Assembly (NCBI GenBank): GCA_900491605.1
Contig: UESW01004240.1
Location: 938,622-1,002,621 of the forward strand
Direction: 5' to 3'
Length of the DNA: 64,000 nucleotides
DNA from: Calamus simplicifolius
Lineage: Eukaryota; Streptophyta; Magnoliopsida; Arecales; Arecaceae
This document shows positions 10,895 to 21,652 of this stretch, in pieces. The number at the start of each line of letters is the position of its first letter. Position 1 is the first letter of the stretch. Below the pieces are notes generated by a model that saw nothing but the letters and a program-made list of their open reading frames with translations, had not been told where the DNA came from and did not search any database. The position numbers and the translations under genes are program-made.

Positions 10895-12358
10895 GTAGCA
10901 TTCGCAATCCCAACCACCGATTCTTCAAGCGATTCATCCTTGCAATGCTACGTACAGCCCGGTCAGCGGGTGAGGTGTGTTAATATTCTTCAAGGGTGTC
11001 AAGAACGATCGTGCCTGCAATTCCCCTCATGGCCTTGGCTTGCGGACGTATCAAGAAGAGGAGGCGAAGATGGGGAATGGCGTAAAAGCAATGTTGTGTG
11101 TAAATTTATCCACCCTCTGTCTCTGCTTTTTACCTCATCTTCTTCTTCTTCTTCGTCTTCTTTTGTCCAGCCTATACTTTAACTTTCCACTTTAATTAGA
11201 TCTTCACCATATCACCTGAGAAACCTTAGGATTTTTTTTCAAAATTTATAATTTTTTTTCGGGCGTCCACTTGCAATATCTATCTTCTTATGCTTGTAAG
11301 GTGGAAGGAAATCGATGCACAGCCTGTCATGATTGTTTTGGTTGTCTGTGCATAGGCTGGAGAAATGGATGGATGTGTATTTCCGGAGGACTGGGGTCCA
11401 TTGGCTCTCCTCTAACAACCGTTTGCTTTGTCCTCTGGTATAAACCAGGGCTGTACCTTGTGACAATTCTTTTGTAGTATGAGGTTGAATGCGAGCTTTT
11501 CTCATTAAAGTCGTCATGTTCGATGGGAAGTAGGCCAGTTTGAGCCCCATGGCCGTGAAAGTTTTGAGATGCCATGGCATGTGAAGGAAAAATTAGGCAA
11601 TCATGGTGCCTTGCCGGCTGGCACACGCATGAGCAGGACCCTTTCCATGCGAACCTTTGGCCACTAAAAGATGTCGTTCCAGCAATGATCATGTCGATGG
11701 CAAGCATGTTTCCTAATGCTGGAAGAGTTTGTAGTCATATTGCTGGAAGTTATCTTGGAGACAATTGCACTTATTGCATAAGAAATTTGAGTGATTCGAT
11801 TATCTGAAATACTCTTTCACAAGGGGATGATCTCACGCTGGCTAAATTGGTAGCAAAAAATGCTGCTAAGTCTCAAAGAATAAAGAATTGCCTTGTGATT
11901 TGAGGATCATAATACTCTTGACGGAAATGCTCACCTCCTAGCTAGAATGGAACCGTCCAGCCTGGGTTTGATTAGCCCTGCTAACTACTTTTTGATAGAT
12001 AATGTACACTGAAGTGAAATGATGCATGGGATTCCTCTTGCCCGTCTCAAATCCAACTGGACTCTAAACAGCACTGCTTCATACGCATGGCATGACTCCT
12101 GTCTGATGACATACGTATATTATTGCTCTGTCAGACCCTCCGAGCTGGTCCTGCCGACCAGGTGAAAGAGTTGCTTCCAGAACTACTCACTCAATGAACT
12201 CGTTGGGCTGAGTCAGTACTTGAGTCGTTGAACTCAGTTTTTGATGCCGAATCAAAATCTAGGAAGAAAACTACCAAGGCACAACGTACTGGTTTTACTC
12301 ATTTCACATCAACAGTGATTAGGGGTAAAATTATCATTGTACCAATACTCGGCATACG
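10895..12358. other. GALS 3' flank and intergenic sequence
   Basis: The first 300 bases after the TAG are probably 3' UTR, including a CTT-rich tract at 11138-11165. Beyond that I find no gene, RNA gene or element that I can support. Short frames at 11271-11807 lack recognisable features. Confidence 0.5.
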
Positions 12359-12431
12359 ACAAAAAGTAGAGGTAGCACTGGACCGTGCCATGCATACGGT
12401 AAAAAGTAGAGGTAGGCACTGGGCCGTTCCG
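12352..12431. repeat. 40-bp tandem duplication of the hAT left end and its flank
   Basis: GCATACGACAAAAAGTAGAG at 12352 recurs 40 bases later as GCATACGGTAAAAAGTAGAG at 12392. The unit carries 15 bases of flank plus the first 25 bases of the transposon. The outer copy keeps the exact target duplication ACAAAAAG, while the inner one has GTAAAAAG. Confidence 0.85.
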
Positions 12432-12680
12432 CCCATGGCACGGCACGGCCCAGGCCCACATGGGCCGTGCTAGGCACGGCCTAGTAAATCGTGCCGTGTC
12501 GGATGCGGAAAGGAACGGCCCAGTAAATCGTGCTGTGCCAGATGCAAAAAAATTTTTCGGTTGGCCCAGCACGGCACGGTCCATGACGGGCCTGGGCCGG
12601 CCCGTCATGCCGTGCCGGCACGGCGGCCAGGCCACCTGGGCCCTAGGCACGGCCCACCTAGGGCCTGGGCCGTGCACGGC
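12407..12680. repeat. Left subterminal GCCGTG/CACGGC repeats of the hAT element
   Basis: This 270-base stretch carries more than a dozen GGCACGGC, GGGCCGTGC and related words in both orientations, and it is much richer in GC than the transposase region beside it. A similar array lies inside the right end. In Ac/Ds-type elements, subterminal repeats bind the N-terminal zinc finger of the transposase. Confidence 0.8.
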
Positions 12681-12981
12681 TCAAATAAAAAAAATTTGTA
12701 AACAAATTATTTTTTTTGATAAATTAAAAAATTATTAGCAATAAAGAAATTTTATTAATATAAAGCCACCTTAATGGTGGGGGGGTTTGGCATAGACCCT
12801 ACCAGTTTATTAATTTAAAATCAAAATGGTACAGAAGGGAGGGGCTAGGCCTGACCTCCAGAACATAATACAATAAGTAAAGAGAAAAAAATAGAAGAAA
12901 AAAAATAAAGATGACTTACTTTAAGTTTTTAATAATTTAAAAAAAAAATACACAATTATAAAAGTAGAAATGACTCACTCA

Positions 12982-15000
12982 TCAGTCATCAGTAGTATTT
13001 GTGTCATCATCATTTTCGCTGGTTAAGTCATGTCCACATTTATCTTGAAGCCTCGCCTCATCATCCAACCAGTCTTTGAAGCATATAAGCATCTCAATTA
13101 TTTCGCCAGTCATCCAACTTCTCTTTTCATCCACAATACGTCGACCTGCACTAAAAGCGGATTCCGATGCTATTGTGGACATCGGCACAGCTAAAATATC
13201 TTGTGCAATGACAGACATAACAGGATATTGATTTCTAACACTCTTCCACCAAGCTAATACATCTAGACTTTCTATTTGATCTTCATCATATGCAGAATAA
13301 AGATCGTTTCGTAAATAAAATTCCAATTCATTACTTAAAGACGAAGAAGATGAAGAAGATGAAGCATGTGCGTGTCTTCTAATGAATGAAAAAATAGATG
13401 ACGAATGAGATCTAGAAGAAGAAACGGAGCTTTGAGCAGGTATTCTAGATCCACAAATTTTATCATTATATAAATCATAAATATCATTAAGAAGTCGTGT
13501 TACCTTATCTTTAGCAGGTTCATGATTTTGATTCATGTTTTCACAATATTGATCAATTAAAAAAATTACACCATTTAATTTAACTCTAGGATCAAAAACA
13601 GCAGTTAAGTTATGCAATGGACATATCCGATTCCAATATTCATTCCATTTAGTTTCCATATTATGTATAATAGGCATTAAAACTTCATGATATCTATATT
13701 CTTTAAAATTTTCACTAATTACATATGCTTTTTGTAAAAATGAACAAGAAGTTGGATAATAAATACCTGAAAGAACATTTGTAGCATCATAAAAAGTAAC
13801 CAAAAAATCTTCTAAAATTTTATCTTGATTCCAATCAGCTTCAGTCAATGTAAATCCTAATCCACGCTTATTAATATAAGCACTTAATAAGTTCTTATAT
13901 GGATATGCATCATGTATCATGGCATAGGTACTATTTCAATGAGTTATTACATTAAGTTTAAATTTTTTAAAACATTTACTATGATCTACATATAATTGTT
14001 TAAATTCTTGAAGTCTTGGCCTTGAAGCATGAATAAAAAAAACTGCATGTCTAATTTTTGAAATGACCTCTTGAATTATGTTCATGCCAGATTGAGCATA
14101 AGATTTAATATATGACATGCACATCTAATATGAAATAATTGTCCATCTAAAATGGGATGCAAAGAGTCGTTTAATAATGCAACATCAGAATTATTATTAG
14201 ATGCATTATCAAAAGTAATTGATAATTATTTTATTATTAATATTATATGAGCATGCGGTTTGATAAATAATATTTGAAATTTGTTGTCCTGAATGCAGAA
14301 AATCAAAAGCATGAAAAGCAATAATTTGTTTATTTAATTGCCAATCATTATCAATATAATAAGCAGTAACAACAATAAAATAATTACTACCTACAGATGC
14401 CACCAAATATCAGAAGTTAAAGAAATTCTAGCATTTAAATTTGAGAGGCTTTCCGTTAAACTTTGTTTCATTGCTAAAAAGTTTATCATAGCCACTTTCT
14501 AAAGGTACGACTACTAGTTCTTTTATAAGCAGGTTGTAGGCCTAATTGAACATATCTTTCAAAATTATAAGATTCAGATAAACTAAAAGGTAATTCATCT
14601 TGAACTATCCATCTTACCAGTAATTTTCTTTGATTTTTATGGTTATATGCAAAATTGCCTACAAGTGATCCCTCTTGTATATTAAGGAGTCTTTGCTGAC
14701 GGAAATCATGCATCCTATGACTCTCTTGATGTCTTCTTAGATGCCCTGTTCCCCCAGTACTAGAATAACCGTAAAGTTTTACACATTTTTTACATTTTGC
14801 TTTATAGACTCCATCAACCATAATTCTATCGAAATCAATCCAAACATTACTAGTCCTCTTACAAGAAGAGGTTTACACTCACTGACACTAGCTCTAGATG
14901 GAACTTGGAGTTGGGATTGGGGTTGAGGTCTTTGGGGATTAGTTTCCTCACCCTCAGAAAAAGGGTGCATGCTAAAAATACTTTCGTTAAAAGATGTCAT
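12982..15000 (-). pseudogene. hAT transposase, decayed
   Basis: The C-terminal exon (13920-12982) is open for about 310 residues. It has the hAT catalytic-region tail and the dimerisation block: LDVLAWW near 13250, PMSTIASESAFSAGRR near 13170 and SWMTGEIIEMLICFKDWL near 13080. The N-terminus is at about 15000-14486 and has a BED-type zinc finger with CKKC near 14790 and HLRRHQESH near 14730. The middle (14406-13936) is recognisable only as fragments in different frames, including YFIVVTAYYIDNDWQLNK near 14380-14325. Several frameshifts and stops separate these blocks, so this copy should not make a functional enzyme. A serine run near 13360 is a microsatellite expansion. Minus-strand transcription fits a promoter at the right end of the element. 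Confidence 0.85.
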
Positions 15001-15419
15001 ATCTAAAATTTTTAATTAATAAATGTAAAAAATAAAAACTAACCCACAAAAAGGAATTGAGAAAAGATCAAAGGTGGAAGCGTGGAGCCAAGATTTGTGA
15101 GCTTCCTCTTGCGCTCTCACCTCTCAACAAGAAGTGATCTTGTAATACTTGACTACTTGCTTGAGCACTTGCCACTTGTAAGAACACTTGCAAACTAAAA
15201 ATTAAATTGCTAATCTACTAGAGCATTTGCTGGAAGAGAGAAATAGTAGTAATAGAGGAGTTGGTTTGGTGTGGTAAGAATGAGGGAGAGTTCATCTATT
15301 TATAGAAGTCCCAATTTTTTTTTTCAAAACTACCCTTTGATATAGAAGTTATATGATTGTTGGGAGGGGTAAAATGGTCTAAACCCCTCCCAAAGCCTTT
15401 AACGGCTCGTTAAAAACAA
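15001..15419 (-). promoter_or_regulatory. 5' region of the hAT transposase gene
   Basis: This lies between the transposase N-terminus and the right subterminal repeats. On the minus strand it holds TATAAATAG at about 15305-15297, which could serve as a TATA box for the transposase transcript. No coding sequence is visible. Confidence 0.45.
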
Positions 15420-15686
15420 ATATAGCCATTTTTAACGTCTGGCAGCTGGTGCCTCGGCACCAGCAGGTGCCTAGGCCCAGCGCCTAGGCTGGTGCCTAGG
15501 CATCAGCCACGGCCTAGGCACCAGCCTAGGCACTGGTGCCTAGGCGGCCGTGCCCTGGCACGACCCTAGTGGGCCCTGCCATGAGGGCCGTGCCATGGCA
15601 GGGCCGTGACGGGCCATGCCGAATTTGAATTTTTTTTTCGTGCCGTACCTAGCACGGCACGGCCCATTTGTTAATGCCCACCTCTA
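15420..15686. repeat. Right subterminal repeats and terminus of the hAT element
   Basis: Many GTGCCTAGGC, GGCACGG and GCCGTGCC words in both orientations, mirroring the left subterminal region, then a T-run and the terminal CCCACCTCTA. The words form many overlapping inverted repeats. Confidence 0.8.
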
Positions 15687-15727
15687 ACAAAAAGATCGAA
15701 ACCACTTTTGATTTTCGATTAGCCAGC

Positions 15728-16562
15728 TGTCACATCTAGAAAATAACAGAGCTGATACACCTCGGTAAGACCGAACCATCCTTGGGCCAAGCCACCTTCA
15801 GGCTGAAGTATTCATATGCCTCGACAGAACCGAAGTATTCCCTAGCTATCTTCCTATCTTGACTGGACCGAAGTATTCATATGCCTCAGAAGAGCCGAGG
15901 TATCCTCATATTCCTCGGCAGAACCGAGGAATCCCCGAGCCCCTGCGGAACCAAGCGCGAGAGAATTCAAATTCATAATAGTCTTACTAGATTCCAGCCA
16001 CGAAGGACCCTAACGATCTTGAGCAAAAAATTATGCCAATAGTATCAAAAGTGGCCTAGAGCCTATAAAATCATTGAATCTCAAACCATCAACTAGCTTC
16101 TCTAGCCATCAATTCTCTAACTAACCAGATACTGATGCTACCGACCTCATAACAAACTTGATTCGAATCTAATTTGAATCTTGACGGTTCTGGACCCTCT
16201 ACAACATACTCAAGAAATAGGTGATTGCCTATCGTCACACCGGCGACCTATAAATACCTTTGTCCTAAAGCTCTTCAGGTACGCTTACACTCACACTCTT
16301 ACTAGAAAACTCCATTGAAGCTCAAGCGGAGCTTAGAGCTCTCGAGAGGCCATTTCTTGAGGGACTCTTCTGCGAAAGCCTTTTCTTTACATCTACTTGC
16401 TGTGAATCTTTACTGACTTGGGCGTCGGAAGGTCTTCCACATAGGGCCATCCTCGACACTCTCTGTATGAGGACTATCTTGCAGGTTCCACTCGGGCAGA
16501 GATTGCGTCCAAATCCGGAGTCAGACCGCATCCAAGTTAGAGAGCGAATTTTCATAGCAACA
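15728..16562 (+). mobile_element. Solo LTR of a Tat-like Ty3/gypsy element
   Basis: The segment begins TGTCACATC and ends ATAGCAACA, with TG...CA termini. It carries a TATAAATA box at 16249-16256 and the U5 block ACTGACTTGGGCGTCGGAAG (16412-16431), shared with the Tat LTR ending at 54210. Upstream are CCTCGG...ACCGAAG repeats like those of palm-type Tat LTRs. No primer site or coding region follows 16562, so it is best read as a solo LTR left by recombination. I found no convincing 5-bp target duplication, so the exact ends are provisional. Confidence 0.65.
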
Positions 16563-17239
16563 AACAGTGCAACCATGATGTGGTATAGATCTTTAATAAC
16601 ATCTCTATTAAAGAAAGATCTATCAACAATCTCAAAAGGATATAAGATCTTGGATCTGAATCATGATCATAGGCAGCATACATGCTACAACATTGATATA
16701 TATATATATATATATTTGCGCAGTTTGTGGGACGCCCAGTTGTTGAGATATGGAAGTCCAATTAGATCAGAAGCCAAAGTTTTATATTAATCTTGCTCGT
16801 GAAGGAAAAGTCCTTGTACACCGCTCCCGGTGCAGCAAGTCCTACGTGGGCTGCACCGCCTCTCCTGATTGGTCCACGTGCATCCTACATGACTGACATT
16901 GCAGAACGGTATGGCTCTGCTACGATGTTACGTTCTGATCGTGACGGTCATTAAAAGTGCTTCGCCTTTATTTTAAAATTATTGTGCAGACGAAAATTCC
17001 CTTTCCTTCTAGCCTACTTCTACCACCATTTTTTCTTGAATTACATCTGTGCAAGAAAAACTCTTTCTTCCCCCTCGCTCTGGGCTTTCGGATGCAAGGA
17101 AATGTCATCCGCAGCAGGAAGTAAAAAGAAAGGTGTTCATGCTTCTTTGTAAAGCTCCTTTATTACACAAACTGTTTTTTGTCGTTAGAGGAAGTTAATG
17201 CATTAGGAAACCATAGAATGCGTAGGTAACTTCCTTAGA
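16563..17239. other. Gene-free stretch before the Mutator-like element
   Basis: Includes a short (TA)n at about 16697-16714 and a small inverted repeat CACCG-CTCC-CGGTG near 16820. The left end of the large Mutator-like element must lie here or just to the right, but I cannot see a terminal inverted repeat. No gene supported. Confidence 0.4.
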
Positions 17240-17325
17240 ACTAGGGTGTCATCGAGTGTCTCGACCTATATTCCCTGTTATTCCTGTCCATATAGCTATT
17301 GTGTCCTCACTTTACAACTCTGGAG

Positions 17326-19013
17326 AGAATGGCCACGACACCTGATGAGGAATTCGGCCGAAAATCCTTTGCGACACCCCAATTGAAACCTTACGATACC
17401 CTAGCGACAATGGTACGACACCCGTGCTTATAACTGACCATGGAGAGAAGCCCCACGACACCCCACATGAATTCGACCGAAAATTCTTCGCGACACCCCA
17501 GTTGAAACCTTACGACACCCTAGCGATAATGCTACGATCCCAGGAGCAATTCGGCTTATAATCATTCGCGACACCCAAGTTGAAACTTTACGACACCCTA
17601 GCACCAATGCTATGACACCCGTGCTTATAACTGACCATGGAGAGAAGCCTCGCGACAACCCAGGAGGAATTTGGTCGAAAATCTTTCGCGACACCCCAGT
17701 TAAAACCTTACGACACCTAGTGACAATGCTACGACCCCAGGAGCAATTCGGCCGAAAATCCTTGGCGACACCCAAGTTGAAACTTTACGACACCATAGCA
17801 CCAATGCTACGACACCCGTTCTTATAACTAACCATGGAGAGAAGCCCCGCGACACCCCAAGAGGAATTCGGCCGAAAATCCTTCGCGACCCCAGTTTAAA
17901 CCTTACGATACCCTAGCACCAATGCTACGACACCCGTGCTGGGTTTTGTAATAGCCTAATTCGGGATATTGTCGGTCCCTGCATGGATGTCGTTGCTTAA
18001 AGCTAGGGTGTCGTCAGATGAGAGCTGGTGGTATCGGTAACAGCCTAAGTCGGGGATGTCGTCGGTCCCACCTTAACAGTTCCCGTACGGGTGTCATCGC
18101 GCTAAAACTAGGGTGTTGTCGGATGAGAGCTGGGGTGTCGTAACAGCCTAAGTCATGGATGTCATAGGTCCTCGCCTTAACAAGTCCCTGCATGGGTGTC
18201 ATCGCCTTAAAGCTAGGATGTCGTCAGTTGAGAGCTGGGGTGTCATAAGTTATTTCATAGGGTTTCGTACATGAAATAGTATGACACCCTAATTACAAAC
18301 CTAAGACATCCGTTCATGCATAGTGAAAAGCTTTACGACATCGCAGGAGAAAATCCATCATAATCGTAATAAAGCTACGATACTCCAGAATTACTATTAA
18401 AATACAGTAGCATCGAAGCAGTCGCAATTTCATCTAAATATTATTAGTCATTGCAAAATTTCGTTATAATTTCAAACGGAAACGCTTTTTGGCGTTTCCA
18501 AACGGACTTCTACGGTCTCCTTCCTTTCTCTTCTTCTTACTTGTAGTCTCAAAATTCTGTTTCGGAGATCCACCAGAGTCTTTCTTCAACGATCCCTTGG
18601 TAGTTTCCTTTTCCACATCTTTGTCGGAGCCATTGAGCCGAAGTTTCATGCTAAAGGCGATAGCCAGCTCGTCTACCTCCGATGTCGTCATGGGCAAAGC
18701 TTTCTTAAACATTCTTAAACTACCTCCGATGTCGTCTACCCTTCCCGTGGTTGCAGGCAATACTCATCCTTTCCCTTTTTATAGCCGTCGAGTTGGGGGA
18801 TGAGAGACAGAAACCATTACTGAAGAGAGTGTCGGGAAACCAAATATCGTCAAACTCAGTGTTCCAATCCCCGATTTGGAACAAGTATTGGCCATGCTAG
18901 TGTCTTCGTTATAGTAAATCGGAGTGTCTCTCCTCGCATGACGGAGTGAGCACTTTCTAATTATTCAATTGGCCACTTGGTGCCTTGGTTTAAATGCATG
19001 CTGAACGGATATA
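17326..19013. repeat. Left array, duplication unit 1 of the Mutator-like element
   Basis: Three parts follow each other. Part A (17326-17945) has units with CGACACCCCAGTTGAAACCT and TACGACACCC. Part B (17946-18260) has units of about 105 bp with the same motif inverted, GCTAGGGTGTCGTC and GATGTCGTCGGTCC. The third part (18261-18965) has no tandem repeats and holds a small coding-like fragment. The whole unit recurs about 1,756 bases downstream. The switch from CGACACCC to GGGTGTCG between A and B makes the array partly self-complementary. Confidence 0.85.
18464..18760 (-). pseudogene. Unrecognised Lys/Arg-rich C-terminal fragment, copy 1
   Basis: An open minus-strand frame of about 98 codons with no ATG at its start; an upstream stop lies directly before it, so it is an exon or a remnant. 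It has a helix-like segment (SEVDELAIAFSMKLRL), then a charged tail with SKKKRKEGDRRSPFG and KKRFRLKL, which looks like a bipartite nuclear localisation signal. A duplicate lies about 1,756 bases downstream. I do not recognise the family. Position and composition suggest the C-terminus of a third protein of the Mutator-like element. The plus-strand frame over it is hydrophobic and probably a shadow. Confidence 0.4.
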
Positions 19014-20770
19014 CTTTATGACATCCCAAGAGGAAACATGTCGGAAGTATTATGACACCCAAGTTATGTTCACCCAAAAAAAGATCTACGACGCCACAGT
19101 TGAAACCTTACGACACCCATATGACAATGCTACGACACCCGTGCTTACAACTGACCATTGAGAGAAGCCCCGCGACACCCAGGAGGAATTATACCGAAAA
19201 TCCTTCGCGACACCCTAGTTTACACCTTACAACACCCTAGCACAATGCTACGACACCTGTACTGGGGTTTCGTAACAGCCTAATTCGGGGATGTCATCGG
19301 TCCCCGCCTTAACAGTCCCCGCATGAGTGTCGTCGCGCTAAAGCTAGGGTATCGTCGGATGAGAGCTGGGGTTTCGTAACAGCCTAATTTGGGGATGTCG
19401 TCGGTCCTTGCCTTAACAGTCCTCACACGGGTGTCGTCATGCTAAAGCTAGGGTGTCGTCGGATGAGAGCTGGGTATCGTAACAACCTAAGTCAAGGATG
19501 TCGTAGGTCCCCGTCTTAACAGTCCCAACATGGATGTCATCGTCTTAAAGCTAGGGTATCGTCAGATGAGAGTTAGGGTGTCGTAACAGCCTAAGTCGGG
19601 GATGTCATCGGTCCCCGCCTTAACAGTCCCTGCACAGGTGTCATTGCGCTAAAGCTAGGGTGTCGTCGGATGAGAGCTGGGGTATCGTAACAGCCTAAGT
19701 TAGGGATATCATAGGTCCCTGACTTAACAGTCCCTGCACGGGTGTCGTCGCCTTAAAGCTAGGGTGTCATCGGATGAGAGCTGGGATGTCGTAACAGCCT
19801 AAGTCGGGGATGTCGTTGGTCCCCGCCTTAACAGTCCCTGCACGGGTGTCATCGCGCTAAAGCTAGGGTGTCGTCGGATGAGAGCTGGGGTATCGTAACA
19901 GCCTAAGTCAGGGATGTCGTAGGTCCTCGCCTTAACAAGTCCCTACACGGTGTCATCGCCTTAAAGCTAGGATGTCGTCAGTTGAGAGCTGGGGTATCAT
20001 AAGTTATTTCATGGGGTTTCATACATGAAATAGTACAACAGCCTAGTTACAAACCTAAAACATCCATTCATGCGTAGGTGAAAAGCTTTACGACATCGTA
20101 GGAGAAAATCCATTGTAATCGTAATAAAGCTACGATACCCCAGAATTACTATTAAAATATAGTAGCATCGAAGCAGTCGCAATTTCATCTAAAATATTAT
20201 TAGTCATTGCAAAATTTCATTACGATTTCAAACGGAAACGCTTTTTGGCGTTTCGAGATGGACTTCTATGGTCTATTCCCTTTCTCTTCTTCTTACTTGT
20301 AGTCTCAAAATTCTATTTCGGAGATCCACCAGAGTCTTTCTTCAACGATCCCTTGGCATTTCCTTTTCCACATCTTCGTCGGAGCCATCGAGCCGAAGTT
20401 TCATGCTAAAGGCGATAGCCAGCTCGTCTACCTCTGATGTCGTCATGGGCGAAGCTTTCTTAAACCTTCTTAAACTACCTTCGATGTCGTCTACCCTTCC
20501 TGTGGTTGCAGGAAATACTCATCCTTTCTCCTTTTATAGCCATCGAGTTGGGGGATGGGGGACAGAAACCATTACTGAAGAGAGTATCGGGAAACCAAAT
20601 CTCGTCGAACTCAGTGTTCCAATCCCCGATTCGAAACAAGTATTAGCCATGCTAGCATCTTCATTATAGTAAATCGGAGTGTCTTTCCTCGCATGATGGA
20701 GTGAGCACTTTCCAATTATTCAATCGGCCACTTGGTGCCCTTGGTTTAAATGCACGCTGAACGGATAAGC
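19014..20770. repeat. Left array, duplication unit 2 of the Mutator-like element
   Basis: Repeats unit 1 in the same order. Part A is at 19014-19255, part B at 19256-19995 (about seven units of roughly 105 bp, more than in unit 1), and the non-tandem part at 19996-20740. Landmarks sit at a constant offset: the TATTTCAT block at 18251 and 20005, AACGCTTTTTGGCGTTTC at 18481 and 20237, ACGGATA at 19004 and 20761. Unit-number differences in part B show later array change. Confidence 0.85.
20224..20530 (-). pseudogene. Unrecognised Lys/Arg-rich fragment, copy 2 (broken)
   Basis: Second copy of the minus-strand fragment at 18464-18760, clearly related by sequence along its length. It is interrupted: the stretch corresponding to the basic tail carries an in-frame stop near 20280 and small indels, so only copy 1 keeps the whole tail. 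The function is unknown. Confidence 0.4.
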
Positions 20771-21652
20771 TTTACGACATTCCAAGAGGAAACAGGTCGG
20801 AAGTATTGCGACACCCAAGTTATGTTTACCCAAAAAAAGATCTACGATGTCACAGTTGAAACCTTACGACACCCATGCGACAACGCTACGACACCCGTGC
20901 TTACAACTGACCATTAAGAGAAGCCCCGCAACACCCCAGGAGGAATTCTAATGAAAATCATTCGCGACACCTCAGTTTACACATTACGACACCCTAGCAC
21001 CAATGCTACGACACCCGTGCTGGGGTTTCGTAACAGCCTAATTCAGGGATGTCGTCGGTCCCGCCTAACAGTCCCGCACAAGTATCGTCGTGCTAAAGCT
21101 AGGGTGTCGTCGGATGAGAGCTGGGTGTCGTAACAGCCTAAGTCAGGGATGTTGTAGGTCCCAGCCGTAACAGTCCCTACACGGTGTCGTCGCCTTAAAG
21201 CTAGGGTGTCATCGGATGAGAGCTGGGGTATCGTAACAGCCTAAGTCAGGGATATCGTAGGTCCCCGCCTTAACAGTCCCCGCACGGGTATCATTGCCTT
21301 AAAGCTATGGTGTCATCGAATGAGAGCTGAGGTTTCGTAACAGCCTAATTTGGGGATGTCGTCGGTCCCCGCCTTAACAGTCCCCGCACGGGTGTCATCG
21401 CGCTAAAGCTAGGGTGTCGTCGGATGAGAGCTCGGTGTCATAACAGCCTAAGTCAGGGATGTCGTAGGTCCCCGCCTTAACAGTCCCCGCAAGGATGTCG
21501 TCGCCTTAAAGCTAGGGTGTCATCGGATGAGAGCTGGGGTGTCATAACAGCCTAAGTCAGGGATGTCGTAGGTCCCCGCCTTAACAGTCCCCGTACGGGT
21601 GTCATCGCCTTAAAGCTAGGGTATTGTCGGATGAGAGCTGGGGTGTCGTAAC
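20771..21652. repeat. Left array, third part A and part B, up to the copia insertion
   Basis: Part A (about 20771-21005) with CGACACCC words is followed by part B (21006-21652), with about six units of roughly 105 bp carrying GCTAGGGTGTCGTCGGATGA. The array is cut at 21652 in mid-unit by the copia element and resumes at 31797. Confidence 0.85.

Larger units (their letters stand above)
12367..15686 (-). mobile_element. hAT-superfamily DNA transposon
   Basis: The element starts TAGAGGTAGCACTGG at 12367 and ends TTAATGCCCACCTCTA at 15686, giving short imperfect terminal inverted repeats (TAGAGGT followed by A/G and G). It is flanked by the identical 8-bp target duplication ACAAAAAG (12359-12366 and 15687-15694), the length expected for hAT. 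Length is 3,320 bp. Inside is a minus-strand transposase with BED zinc finger and hAT dimerisation domain. Both subterminal regions are packed with GGCACGGC/GCCGTGCC words, as expected of transposase-binding subterminal repeats. Confidence 0.92.

Noticed and set aside
16800..16860. Possible left terminus of the Mutator-like element around CACCGCTCCCGGTG
   Set aside because: No matching inverted copy near the right side and no target duplication were found, so the boundary could not be supported.
18489..18803. Plus-strand hydrophobic frame at the left array
   Set aside because: The minus strand has a more protein-like basic frame, and the plus-strand version is not kept in an equivalent form in the second copy.
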